In this document: in pieces, positions 9,001 to 17,900 of the stretch
Layout: each line of letters starts with the position of its first letter
How positions within the stretch are numbered: position 1 is the stretch's first letter
NCBI GenBank assembly: GCA_937911745.1
Contig: CALDPX010000038.1
Span: 1 to 48,840, forward strand
DNA length: 48,840 nucleotides
Direction: 5' to 3'
Source of the DNA: an uncultured Alistipes sp.
GTDB lineage: Bacteria > Bacteroidota > Bacteroidia > Bacteroidales > Rikenellaceae
Notes under the pieces: generated by a model
Databases searched by the model: none
What the model was told of the DNA's origin: nothing
What the model saw: only the letters and a program-made list of their open reading frames with translations
Program-made: the position numbers and the translations under genes

Positions 9001-9256
9001 TAGCCATACCGATGTACGATACCTCTACGGTGTAGGGACCGCCGGTACGCATACCGTTGATGTTGAAACGACCACTGGCATTGGTAGCAACAGCATACTC
9101 AGTACCTGTGGTTCCGTGAACAGCAACCACAGTTGCACCAATTACGGGTGCACCCTGCTCGTCAGTCACCAAACCGTTCATGCTCGCGGTAGTAACCTGA
9201 GCCATTGCGCTCAGAGCCACAAACAGCGACACAATCAAAGTGTAGAATTTCTTCAT
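6038..9256 (-). CDS. TonB-dependent outer-membrane receptor, Oar-like family
   Basis: 1072 aa. Signal peptide about 1-19 (cleavage near A-M-A-Q). Residues ~24-110 are a carboxypeptidase-regulatory-like beta domain (G-L-V-T-D-E-Q-G-A-P-V-I-G-A-T-V-V-A). The plug follows (about 120-245), including V-x-S-M-P-T-I-N-R-S-V-Y-D and a Gly/Ala-rich T-G-G-A-I-N-A-I-T-K-S-G motif. The rest is a 22-strand type barrel ending W-R-A-Q-I-G-L-R-V-T-F with the C-terminal Phe needed for outer-membrane assembly. The length and the G-x-N-x-Y-N-S-F-Q-I-D-G motif fit Oar-type rather than SusC-type receptors. It imports a substrate using TonB energy; no SusD gene is adjacent. Long open frames on the opposite strand (5849-8836) are coding shadows. 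Confidence 0.92.
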   Translation of the reverse strand: MKKFYTLIVSLFVALSAMAQVTTASMNGLVTDEQGAPVIGATVVAVHGTTGTEYAVATNASGRFNINGMRTGGPYTVEVSYIGMATKKYSDIYLKLGEPGEINATLTAGTEIEEISIVGQNAFVASKTGAADNFSLETVESMPTINRSVYDIVKLTPQASVNKNGGMSFAGSNNRYNSFQIDGAMANDTFGLSSDGTNGAQAGANPVSLDAIEEIQVVVAPFDVRQSGFTGGAINAITKSGTNKVKGTFSAYYNNQDFIGMTHPLNAKTDEDGNLIRTKYDEQYSQTYSFTVGGPIIKNKLFLFVAGEYFGKSRPNIYSPSNGSYTKELKGDVIYNGENLGNIFNETVANAMIEHYQKNYAEGVEGFEENTSLHQITDRAINLMARLDWNINENNKLMFRYQLADAYADKYDAGAGSYKFYNSSYKMANNTNSFVAELNSRISDNMSNEFRATAVLVRDHRDVPYKGANVYINNETYTVALGTEYSSGANAMNSDNYTITDNFSIFLGDHNITIGTHNEIFKFNNIFLQGANGSYYFNTINDFLNNNSYEYVYRFADLELSNGNPIWAATTIAAQFGLYAQDEWKPNRDFTLTYGIRADLPLLLNNPTENPTFNATEIAKNNNEYVGTVPKAQILWSPRVGFRYWMDEDHTLLVRGGAGLFTGRVPFVWLSNVYNNTGMETKGVSIENPDLNGGKFPMTSNPLTDVIESGLLADAGGKQTINTINENFKYPQVFRVNLGLDKTFEGGWQFTVDALFSKTLNNVFFKNLAIESNNVVYAVNSDVDAKAPYYTINRDYSAIVALSNTNKGYTYSISGQVKKSFDFGLDLIASYTYGHSYSVNDGTSSVAYSNWKYNYSVDTNSDELSYALFDRPHKISAMVSYTTPVYKNMQTSISLSYDAQSGQRFCYTMNEAVNNGFNGDGQKGNSLMYIPTTEELVQMNWNNQTDAIAFEEYIRADKYLRTHRGEWSERYGGIAPFEHHFDLHVAQDFFYDKTNGRKVQVTFDVLNIGNLINPNWGVNYNATYNLQILDVTALTKDAEGNMTPTYSFNPKEIYVSDFYSRWRAQIGLRVTF

Positions 9257-9356
9257 ACTGTTTTGTTTTTAGTTTGTGAAATAAAAATTAGTTGATTTGT
9301 TTGTAAAATTGTTTATTGGTTTAATTTATATCTATTGTTTCCTCATAAAAATAAAA

Positions 9357-9384
9357 GGGGGTGCCAATCAGCAAAGGCACTCCT
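9357..9384 (-). terminator. Hairpin in the TonB-receptor leader (attenuator or radA terminator)
   Basis: On the minus strand GTGCC/GGCAC form the core of an 8-bp stem (one mismatch) with a 10-nt loop, followed by a U-rich stretch (9340-9356). It lies inside the 359-bp gap between radA and the receptor gene and downstream of the predicted receptor promoter. Either it attenuates the receptor or it terminates radA read-through. Apart from this hairpin and the promoter I see nothing else in 9257-9615; a 63-residue frame there has no support. Confidence 0.5.
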
Positions 9385-9517
9385 CTTCAAATCTATCATT
9401 AAATGCACCAATTCCCAACGCAACAAAGCATTGGTTTTGCCATATAACGGTCTGAAACATAATTGGATACATCCCATTCTTCATTTTCTATCTCTTTACC
9501 GCCCACAAAAGACGACG

Positions 9518-9549
9518 CAAATATAGGCAATAAAGTCTATTTTTTGCAA
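9518..9549 (-). promoter_or_regulatory. Candidate promoter for the TonB receptor
   Basis: On the minus strand: TTG (9549-9547), 21-bp spacer, TATATTTG (9525-9518). It predicts a leader of about 250 nt to the ATG at 9256. Confidence 0.6.
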
Positions 9550-9615
9550 CAAACTTTCCAACAAATTTTCAACATTTCCACTCTTACCCATAACTACGTT
9601 ATGGAATAGCGAGTA

Positions 9616-10968
9616 TTAAAACATCGCTTTGGGCAATTCGGACACCGAGTTGATATAGACCACCTCTATGCCTTTGGGGAGTTTCATTCCCCTGCCTGCG
9701 AGGTAGCCGCTGACGATGATTTTGCTAAAACCGTGGCGTGCAGCCTCGGCGATGCGTTGTTCGGTGCGGGGCGCAGGGCGCACCTCGCCAGACAGACCTA
9801 TCTCGCCCGCCATACACACTCCATCGCCTATCGCCCTATCGAAATAGGACGAGATGACAGCACCCACGACTGCCAAATCCAAGCCCGTATCCTGCACCTT
9901 AAATCCGCCTGCAAAGTTCAGAAAGACATCCTTTTGGAACATCTTCATCCCCACCCTTTTCTCCAACACTGCAAGAAGCATATTGAGCCTTCGGGAGTCG
10001 TAGCCCGTAGCCGAGCGTTGAGGCGTACCATAAGCAGCATTGCTAACCAGCGCCTGTACCTCAATAAGATAGGGGCGTATGCCGTCCACTGCCGCTCCCA
10101 CAGCCACACCGCTGAGTTGTTCCTCGGGATGGCTGAGCAATATCTCCGAGGGGTTCGACACCTCCACCAAGCCCTCCTCACGCATCTCGAAAATGCCAAT
10201 CTCGAAGGTTGCTCCAAAGCGGTTTTTAATACCCCTCAGGAGCCTATACACGTTATTATTGTCGCCCTCGAAAGAGATGACAACATCGACAATATGTTCG
10301 AGGATTTTGGGACCTGCAATGGCTCCGTCTTTCGTTATGTGACCAATAATAATTACCGAAGTGTCGCTCTCCTTTGCCATCTTCAACAGCCTTGCTGCGC
10401 ACTCTCGGATTTGCGACACACTGCCTGCCGAGGAGTCTATTGCTTCACTATAAATGGTTTGTATAGAGTCTATTACCACGAGGTCTGGCTTCATCTCTTC
10501 GGTGTGGCTCAGGATGTTCTCCAAGAGGGTTTCGGGGTAGATGTAGCACTCATCGCTTACCTCGCCCAGGCGCAAAGCCCTCATCTTGATTTGCGATGCC
10601 GACTCCTCGCCACTCACATAGAGCGTCTTGATGCCCTTTGTGGCGAGTGCCATTTGGAGCGAGAGGGTGGACTTACCAATACCTGGCTCGCCACCGAGCA
10701 GCACGAGTGAGCCTCGCACCAAACCTCCGCCCAGCACCCTATTAACCTCGGGGCTGGACAGTTCTATGCGCTTGTGGTCGGCATCGGCAATGTCGGCGAC
10801 CTTCTGGGGGCGACTCTCGCTCGTGCGTTTATTGCCACTGTCGGTTGCGCGGGCAATAACCTCCTCGGAACAACTACCCCACGCGCCACACGCCGGACAC
10901 TGCCCAAACCACTTGGGCGACTCGTTTCCACACTCTTTGCAATAGTATGCTTTCTTGACCTTTGCCAT
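9616..10968 (-). CDS. radA: DNA repair protein RadA (Sms)
   Basis: 450 aa, the usual length. An N-terminal zinc finger has Cys10-x2-Cys13 and Cys24-x2-Cys27. The RecA-like ATPase has Walker A G-G-E-P-G-I-G-K-S (92-100) and Walker B L-V-V-I-D-S (163-168). The RadA signature K-N-R-F-G is at 248-252. The C-terminal third is a Lon-protease-like domain (L-A-V-V-G-A-V-I-S-S, then M-A-G-E-I-G-L-S-G-E-V-R). RadA is a hexameric helicase that drives branch migration in homologous recombination. It is the last gene of a minus-strand run addB-Stealth-radA, 17 bp after the Stealth gene, consistent with a recombination-repair operon. Confidence 0.97.
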   Translation of the reverse strand: MAKVKKAYYCKECGNESPKWFGQCPACGAWGSCSEEVIARATDSGNKRTSESRPQKVADIADADHKRIELSSPEVNRVLGGGLVRGSLVLLGGEPGIGKSTLSLQMALATKGIKTLYVSGEESASQIKMRALRLGEVSDECYIYPETLLENILSHTEEMKPDLVVIDSIQTIYSEAIDSSAGSVSQIRECAARLLKMAKESDTSVIIIGHITKDGAIAGPKILEHIVDVVISFEGDNNNVYRLLRGIKNRFGATFEIGIFEMREEGLVEVSNPSEILLSHPEEQLSGVAVGAAVDGIRPYLIEVQALVSNAAYGTPQRSATGYDSRRLNMLLAVLEKRVGMKMFQKDVFLNFAGGFKVQDTGLDLAVVGAVISSYFDRAIGDGVCMAGEIGLSGEVRPAPRTEQRIAEAARHGFSKIIVSGYLAGRGMKLPKGIEVVYINSVSELPKAMF

Positions 10969-10985
10969 AATTTGTCTGCAATTAT

Positions 10986-11951
10986 CTATTTCTCAAAACT
11001 GCTCTTATAGGGGAAGCGTCTTTCCAAATAATCTTTCATTTGACCACGACACTCATCAGTTGCCATTTCGGTATCATTCAGACACATAAGCGAGGGATTA
11101 TACTTCTCTATTTTCTTCTCCACATTCGCCACATGCAGACCAAATGATCTCGAATCCACACGATATTTACCGTTTATCAGGCACCAAAAAAACTCCCTTG
11201 GCGATTGCACCGAGCCATAGTGGCGCACAATCTTCTTTTTTGCTCTGCCATTAACCAATGCCCAAAGCAGGAAAACCACACGTTGCAAGTCATTGGGAGT
11301 ACGGAACGGCTCCCTTTGTGTTCTCTTTGCCAAATCCGCAAACTCTCCGATACACCTCTTTACATCACTTTTCAAGTAGGCGTCAATGTTGTGGTGGGGG
11401 TTGTGAGTGCAGCACTTACCATACCTCTGCTTAATCAACGCTTGTGCCTTATTCAAAACTGTCGAGTAGAGAGTGGCGGAGGAAAATTTACGTCGCCTCG
11501 AAAAGCGGGCAATAGGACATCCGTCGGAGGTATAGAAGAATTCGGGGGTTACGGGCTGAGCAAAAAACGTGTCATCGTTTGCATATAGAAATCGCTCCGA
11601 CAACCCCTCTATGTTAGTCAGCGCCAACTCCAAAGCATGGGAGTTGAAAGTGGGCAGACATTCTGCGGGCAGAATATCTTTGTGTGACACCAATTTAATC
11701 TTTGGGTTCTCGGTATTGAGCCACGATGGGGTTTGGTCGTCAGTAACAATATATATTTTATTAATCCACGGAGCATACATCTCCACCGAGCGCAACGAGT
11801 AGCGCAACTCTTCATTATCCACGAAACGTCCCTTGTTTACCACCTGAGGATCGGGCTCAATTCCCCTCTCTACCTGCGCCTTCTGTTTTTTAATTTTCCA
11901 ATCGGGGTCATTACCATCAACCCATAAGTACACAAGATCTACATTCTCCAT
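10986..11951 (-). CDS. Stealth-family sugar-phosphate transferase
   Basis: 321 aa. The Stealth conserved regions are evident: CR1 D-L-V-Y-L-W-V-D-G-N-D (5-15); CR2 from R-Y-S-L-R-S-V-E-M-Y-A-P-W (50-62) through I-V-T-D-D-Q-x-P-x-W-L and F-L-Y-A-N-D-D-T-F-F (121-130); CR3 H-N-P-H-H-N-I (near 190); then a basic C-terminal part. Known members transfer hexose-1-phosphate to build phosphodiester-linked capsule or cell-wall polysaccharide (eukaryotic relatives include GNPTAB). No signal peptide. No other polysaccharide genes are nearby: it sits between addB (57 bp upstream) and radA (17 bp downstream), an unexpected setting. The ATG at 11951 lies only 4 bp from a -7 promoter box, so its own mRNA may be leaderless. 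Confidence 0.9.
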   Translation of the reverse strand: MENVDLVYLWVDGNDPDWKIKKQKAQVERGIEPDPQVVNKGRFVDNEELRYSLRSVEMYAPWINKIYIVTDDQTPSWLNTENPKIKLVSHKDILPAECLPTFNSHALELALTNIEGLSERFLYANDDTFFAQPVTPEFFYTSDGCPIARFSRRRKFSSATLYSTVLNKAQALIKQRYGKCCTHNPHHNIDAYLKSDVKRCIGEFADLAKRTQREPFRTPNDLQRVVFLLWALVNGRAKKKIVRHYGSVQSPREFFWCLINGKYRVDSRSFGLHVANVEKKIEKYNPSLMCLNDTEMATDECRGQMKDYLERRFPYKSSFEK

Positions 11952-11955
11952 AGCG

Positions 11956-11990
11956 CAAAGATATGGATTAAAGTTGAAAGTTGAAAATTC
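11956..11990 (-). promoter_or_regulatory. Putative promoter of the Stealth gene with heptad repeats upstream
   Basis: On the minus strand TATCTTTG occupies 11963-11956, ending 4 nt before the ATG. Upstream are three 7-bp units (11990-11970: GAATTTT, CAACTTT, CAACTTT) in place of a clear TTTG; TTTC at the right distance is the best -33 match. The tight spacing implies a leaderless transcript. Confidence 0.5.
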
Positions 11991-12008
11991 TCTTCGTTTG
12001 ACGGCGGA

Positions 12009-14900
12009 TTATCGGCGGCATATTTTGGCGAAGTCGCACCATTTGCAGACCTGTTCATCCTCGGTGGCTGTGAAGGGCTCATCGGGGTTGAAGAGTTCGC
12101 AGAGTGTGGTCGCCAAGTGTTTCTCGAACTCCTCGCGGTAGTCGGCATAGGAGTTCACTTCGTGTCCCGCGCTCTTATCATTCAAAAGCGGCGAGTACTC
12201 CTCCTTGCCGAGGTAGCGGACATAGTAGAGCGAAGGGGTAACACCCCTACCATCGAGTTCGCCACGGCTCTGCATACGTTCTGCCACCAGCGAGTAGATA
12301 AGCGTTTGCAACACAGCGCCATTACGACCTTCGGGCAGGTGCGAGAGGAGTGCCGAAAGTCCCACAAAGTCCTTATGCAGCGAGCCCGTCTTATAGTCGA
12401 TAATCCTCAGCGAGCCATCGGGCATCTTGTCTATCCTATCCGAGTAGCCCCAAAAGCGCACACTGCGCCCCTCATCGAAGCAGAAGTCACTCTCCATCTC
12501 GCGTTCCAAGGCGTAGATGCGGTAGTCGCCCCTCTCGGGAGCCTTATCGAAGGGCAGAACACACGAGATGATATACTTCTCGACCGTATCCCTCACGACA
12601 ACCACATTGCCGCCATACTCCTGCTCGGACACCTCATCACCGCCATAGTACTCTTCCGTAATAGCCCCCACGACTGCCTCGTGCACCCTCGCGGCATCCA
12701 CCATAGGCAAATACTCTTTGGGAGCAATCCTTCCGCCCTCCATAGGCTCATAGAGTAGTTGCATAGCCTTGTGGAAGATTGTTCCGAAGAGCGCATTGTC
12801 CACACCCTCCTCAATCTCCTCCTCGGTGCGTATACCTGCAATAGCCTTGAAGTAGAATTTCAGCGGGCACTCCATATAATTATTAAAGGTAGAGGGCGAG
12901 AGTCGGCGTTTGACCTCGCCATTGGCACCCACCAAGAACTCCTGCAAGCGGCGGAGTTCCTCGCCACGTTTTGCCACCACCAATCTACGCTCCTCTGCAA
13001 GGCTCACATTAAGGCTCTTTTCGATGCGGTGGAGAGTATGTGGACTCTCGTAGTCGAGTTGGTAGATGTAGCGACTCGGCTCACCCGTAGCCCTATCGGT
13101 AGCCACAGAGCAGTAGACCAAATCTACCCTCTCGGCACGTCCCACAAGACGATAGAAGTAGTAGGCATAGACACCTTCGTTGTGGCGAGGTGTAGGCATA
13201 CCATAGGCGTAGCGCAAGTTATAGGGGATGAACGAGGTGTCGGTAATACGTCCCGAAGGGAAGTTGTCGTCATTCATCGACAGCATCACCACATTCCTAA
13301 AATCGAGATTTCGGGTTTCGAGAATACCCATAACCTGCACACCGCTCAGCGGCTCGCCACTATATGGCACCCTCACACCCTGCAACACGCGCCTAAGGAG
13401 CGCTGCATAGGTAGATTTCTTCATATCTATCCCAAGGCGGCGAAGCGAGTTGTCGGTCTTGACTATCATCTCCGCAATAAGCCCAAAGCACTCCCTGCCC
13501 AGAGCCCTACGTTCGGCACTCTGATAGGGTATCTCCAAGCGCGACACCTCGGCAATAATATCCAACAAATAGTTGCCTATCGTTTCCCAGCCTTCGTGGA
13601 GAGTGAAAATTCTATCCGTCAGCGACATACGCCCCGCAAAGTACTCTTCGGCAACGTAGATGCGTCCTCGCTCGGCAACCTCCTTACGAAGGGTTGCGCA
13701 AGCCTCCCTGTCGGCTGCCGCAACAAAGGGGTGCGCGAGGAGTCCCTCGACATCGGAGTGGTAGAATGAGAGTACCCCCGAGCGATTGGTGCGGGCTCGC
13801 ATTTGGAGTTGCAGGAGTCGCTCAACAAAACTATACGCAAGGGTTGCCCTCAGAGGGTAGCCCATAGTGATATTCACTTCGCCCACATCCTCGGGGAGCG
13901 AGTAAAGCAGTGGCGAGAGTAGCCCCTCGTCAGTCAACACAATGGCGGTATTCTTGTCTACTCCACCCTGCTGTTCTATTATCTCCTCCAAGAACTCGCC
14001 CACATACTTACACTGCAACGAATCGGAGGGGGTGGATATGACATTGATGGTTTTTGGCTCCGAGAAGTGGCTCGGAAGGTTGAAAGTGGCTGGCGATGGG
14101 TAACGTCTGAGGTTTTCCCTCACAAAGAGTCCTGCTTCCTGATTTTCGTCCCTCAGATAGTAGTCGTCCGTATCCCAATAGAAAGCCGCCTCGTGGGTAT
14201 TTTTAAGGTGGTCGAAAAGAACCTTTTCGGCAGCCGAAAGGGCGTTAAAACCCAGTACTACATAATTTCCTTCTGGCAGTTGAGCTTCGCCCGAGCGCAA
14301 CCTATCGGCTGCCCTACGGTATATCATACCCGTATATCCAACTCCCTCTTTTGCAAGCCTTTGACGGAAGGTATTGTAGACTGGTAGCAGGGTGCGCCAT
14401 ACGGAGAGGAAGCGGTCCTTGTGCCTGGAGCCACGATGTTCGGCATCGAATTCACGCCAAAAGCGATTAACCATCTTCAGTTGCTCTTCGGTCATATAGG
14501 AGAGTAGGTCGGCATCCACATCCCTCAGGTCGGCAATGTTGCAGAAGAGCATCTCGGCATCGATGAGGTACTTATCCACCGCATCGTAATCCGAGAGCAG
14601 CACTTCGCCCCAGCGGTAGAAGGTATCGAAACTCTCCTCTTTGTGGAACGAGGAGTATATTTGGAATAGTTCCGTAACCGCTGCTATGGGGTCCACACGC
14701 TCCAACCCCGCAAGAGTCACCATCAGCGAGTCGATGGAGAGAAAATCGGGCGACCAGAGTGGTTTGTGGGCAATCTTGGAGAGTGCATCCACAAAGAAAA
14801 TACGCGTACGAGTATTGGGGAGAATTATCTTCAACTCCCCCACTCTCTCGCCATACCTCTCCCAAAGGTCGCGAGCAACACTCTCTAAAAATTTTTGCAT
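12009..14900 (-). CDS. addB: AddB-like subunit: PD-(D/E)XK nuclease with Fe-S cluster motif
   Basis: 963 aa from the ATG at 14900. The frame is open to 15041, but that extension would overlap addA and its promoter, while residues 19-40 of this start already match the family (K-I-I-L-P-N-T-R-T-R). The middle is a degenerate helicase fold. The C-terminal nuclease has I-D-Y-K (834-837; Asp835, Lys837). Cys678 (M-E-C-P-L-K) plus Cys952-x2-Cys955-x5-Cys961 form the four-cysteine iron-sulfur staple characteristic of AddB nucleases. With AddA it would process double-strand breaks for RecA-dependent repair. Divergent from addA; the intergenic gap is 97 bp. Confidence 0.88.
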   Translation of the reverse strand: MQKFLESVARDLWERYGERVGELKIILPNTRTRIFFVDALSKIAHKPLWSPDFLSIDSLMVTLAGLERVDPIAAVTELFQIYSSFHKEESFDTFYRWGEVLLSDYDAVDKYLIDAEMLFCNIADLRDVDADLLSYMTEEQLKMVNRFWREFDAEHRGSRHKDRFLSVWRTLLPVYNTFRQRLAKEGVGYTGMIYRRAADRLRSGEAQLPEGNYVVLGFNALSAAEKVLFDHLKNTHEAAFYWDTDDYYLRDENQEAGLFVRENLRRYPSPATFNLPSHFSEPKTINVISTPSDSLQCKYVGEFLEEIIEQQGGVDKNTAIVLTDEGLLSPLLYSLPEDVGEVNITMGYPLRATLAYSFVERLLQLQMRARTNRSGVLSFYHSDVEGLLAHPFVAAADREACATLRKEVAERGRIYVAEEYFAGRMSLTDRIFTLHEGWETIGNYLLDIIAEVSRLEIPYQSAERRALGRECFGLIAEMIVKTDNSLRRLGIDMKKSTYAALLRRVLQGVRVPYSGEPLSGVQVMGILETRNLDFRNVVMLSMNDDNFPSGRITDTSFIPYNLRYAYGMPTPRHNEGVYAYYFYRLVGRAERVDLVYCSVATDRATGEPSRYIYQLDYESPHTLHRIEKSLNVSLAEERRLVVAKRGEELRRLQEFLVGANGEVKRRLSPSTFNNYMECPLKFYFKAIAGIRTEEEIEEGVDNALFGTIFHKAMQLLYEPMEGGRIAPKEYLPMVDAARVHEAVVGAITEEYYGGDEVSEQEYGGNVVVVRDTVEKYIISCVLPFDKAPERGDYRIYALEREMESDFCFDEGRSVRFWGYSDRIDKMPDGSLRIIDYKTGSLHKDFVGLSALLSHLPEGRNGAVLQTLIYSLVAERMQSRGELDGRGVTPSLYYVRYLGKEEYSPLLNDKSAGHEVNSYADYREEFEKHLATTLCELFNPDEPFTATEDEQVCKWCDFAKICRR

Positions 14901-14903
14901 AGC

Positions 14904-14935
14904 CAAAGGTAGGATTTTTTTGCAGGTATAACAAA
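14904..14935 (-). promoter_or_regulatory. addB promoter (leaderless configuration)
   Basis: On the minus strand TTTG (14935-14932), 20-bp spacer, TACCTTTG (14911-14904): a full consensus match. The final G is 3 nt from the ATG (14900), so transcription would begin at or within one or two bases of the start codon. Confidence 0.75.
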
Positions 14936-14950
14936 TAATTTCTACCTTTA
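14919..14950 (+). promoter_or_regulatory. addA promoter, overlapping the addB promoter
   Basis: TTTG (14919-14922), 20-bp spacer, TACCTTTA (14943-14950, one mismatch from TAnnTTTG). Its spacer contains the -33 element of the opposing addB promoter, so the two polymerase footprints overlap. Confidence 0.6.
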
Positions 14951-14997
14951 TCCGATAATTTTTTCGTTTTTCTCTCAACGAGAAGAGTTCATCTACA

Positions 14998-17900
14998 ATG
15001 GGAAGAGTTGATATTCTGAGCGCATCGGCCGGCTCGGGCAAAACATATCGATTGGCACTAAGTTACATCAAGACGCTTTTGGAGGAGCCTCTGAGCTACC
15101 GCCATATACTTGCTGTGACCTTTACCAACAAGGCAACAGACGAACTCAAAGGGCGTATTTTGGCGCAACTCAACCTACTTGCAAACGGCTCTGAGAGCGA
15201 TTTTGATGCTGCTCTGCGTAGCGAGGGATACGATATGGAGCGTGTGGCACACAATGCTGCCGAGGCTCGCAACCTCATACTCCACGACTACAACAACTTT
15301 GCGGTGATGACCATCGACAAGTTTTTCCAGAGGGTTATGCGTGCCTTCATAAAGGAGATTGGCGTGGACCTGAGTTTCAACCTCGAACTCCACACCGACA
15401 CCCTTCTCGAACAAGCCGCCGACCGTATGCTCGAAGAGGTGGCAGACGACAAGGACCTCCACCGCTGGGTAATGGACTACATTGGCGAGAATATCTCGGA
15501 CGGTGCATCGTGGAACATCAAAGGGGCTATCGTAGAACTCGGAGGGCAACTTTTCAACGAAGAGTACAAGCACTCTCGCATTACTCCCGATGACAAGCCC
15601 GAACTCGCAAGTCTCGCCTCGGCGGCGAGTGCCAAAGCCAAAGCCCTGACCAAAGCCTACAAAGCAGAGGGCGAGCGTTTTATGACACTATTGGGAAGCA
15701 ACAACCTCACGCCTGCCGACTTCAAGGGTGGCGAACGCAGTAGTGTGGCGACATTTGTTCGCAAAGTTGCGGAGGGCGAATTGCCCGAACCCAAGACAAA
15801 TGTTTTCAACGCCCTCGACAAGCACGAGTGGCACAAAGCGGGCAAGAGCAGTGCAAATAGCGCAATAGATGCCATAGAGAGCGACCTTTACGACATACTC
15901 TGCAACATCATAGAACTCTACCCCAAAGTGACGATTGCCGAAAACAATCGCCGTCTTATATTGGAGCACTACCGCGACTTTGCGCTACTTACCGACCTTC
16001 GTAAACGCATTGACGACCTTTGCGAAGAGAACGACATTCTCCCCATTTCGGACGTGTCGGACCTTATATCTTCGCTTGTGGCAGACAACGACGCACCATT
16101 CATCTACGAGAAGTCGGGCAACCGATATGACTACTTTATGATAGATGAGTTTCAGGACACCTCCACGATGCAATGGCGCAACTTTGTGCCACTGTTGCAC
16201 AACGCCATAGCACAGAGTGCCTCATCGCCCGTACTGCTTGTGGGCGATGTTAAGCAGTCGATATATCGTTGGCGGGGAGGCGATTGGAGTCTGCTCTCGC
16301 GCGGTGTGGAGGAGGAGTTTGAGGATATAAGGCGAGAGCCACTCGGCATCAACCGCCGCTCCTCGCGTAGTGTTGTGGAGTTCAACAACGCTCTTACCCA
16401 TCACGCCATAGAAGCCATATCGCTCAACTTGGAGGCAGAGATTGATCAGGCACAAGGGGCTAATGTACTCACACCAGCACTCGCCACCAAACTAAAAGGT
16501 ATGGTGCGTGAGGCATACGCCGACTACAAGCAAGAGGTAAAGCCCAACGCCACCGAGGGTTATGTTACGGTGCTCTCCTACGACAAAAAGTGCATCACCC
16601 ACCCAGCCATAGCCCGCATAGAGGAGTTGCAGCAGAGGGGTTACAGGGCAAGCGACATTGCCATATTGGTGCGCACCAACCGCGAGGCTCGCCAGATAGC
16701 AGCCGAAATACTCGCCTACAAGAACTCGCCCGAGCGCAACCCTCGCTACGTCTTCGATGTGGTAACACAGGAGGCTTTGGCAATAAACTCTTCGCCTGCC
16801 GTAAGGTTTATCATCGCCACCCTCTCTGTGGCTGCCAACCCCGCCGACCGCTTGGCACGAGCACTCTACAACGACTATTTCTCGCGCCCCTTCGAAGAGC
16901 CCCTTTCGGCAGAAGAGGAGGAGTTCGTCTTCTCTCTCTCGCTCTTGCAGCCCGAGGAGGCGTTCAACGAGATACTGCTACACTTCCCCACCTGCTCCTC
17001 AAAGAGCGAGGTGCCCTATTTGCAGGCTCTCCACAATCAGATAATAGAGTTCTGCAACCGCAACATTGCCGACACCGCCCTATTCCTCAAATGGTGGAAC
17101 GAGAAGGGATGCACCGAGTCGGTGGCTCTACCCCAAGAGGCAGACGCCATAACCATCATTACCATCCACAAAGCCAAGGGCTTGGGTTACAATGCTGTGA
17201 TTGTTCCATATTGCAGTTGGAGCCTACGCCCAAAGACGGGCTCGACAATTTGGTCGGAGCCCAATGTGCCACTATCGGACAACATAAAAAAGTTCCCCAT
17301 TGGGTACGGCAAATCAATGGCTTTGAGCTCTTTCTCGCATAGTTATTATACCGAGATGACTCTTGCGGCTATTGACTCACTCAACACCCTCTACGTTGCC
17401 GTTACCCGAGCCAAAGAGGAGTTGCACCTTATGGTTCCGAGCGACGCTAACTCCTCTACCATAGGAGCCATTGTGCGACAGCAGGCAGGCGTTAATGAGG
17501 TAGGCGACATCTACGAGAAAGGAGAACCTTTGAACTACACAAGTACACCCAAGAAGAGCCCTGCGCCAAGTCGCTTTGCCACCAACTCGCCCGCCGAAAA
17601 GATTGCGGTGCGGTATACCCACCAACGATATGACGAAGAGAGCAAAGGCGAACACATAGCCCCTCGCGACTATGGCATAATGATGCACCGAGTAATGGAG
17701 AGTGCCAGCACTAAGGAGGATATGGAACGTAGCATAGCCCTTTGCATTGTAGATGGCACGCTCACAGCAGAGGAGGCTCAAACACTTCGGGCACAAATAG
17801 ATAGAGCACTCTCAAAAGAGGTTGTTGCCGAATGGTTCGATGGCTCGTGGGAGCGAGTGCGCAGCGAGTGCGAGATAGTATACAACGGGCGCTCGTGGCG

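Noticed and set aside
9335..9526. A 63-codon plus-strand frame in the radA/TonB-receptor gap
   Set aside because: AT-rich leader sequence with a hairpin and promoter on the minus strand; no start context or similarity.
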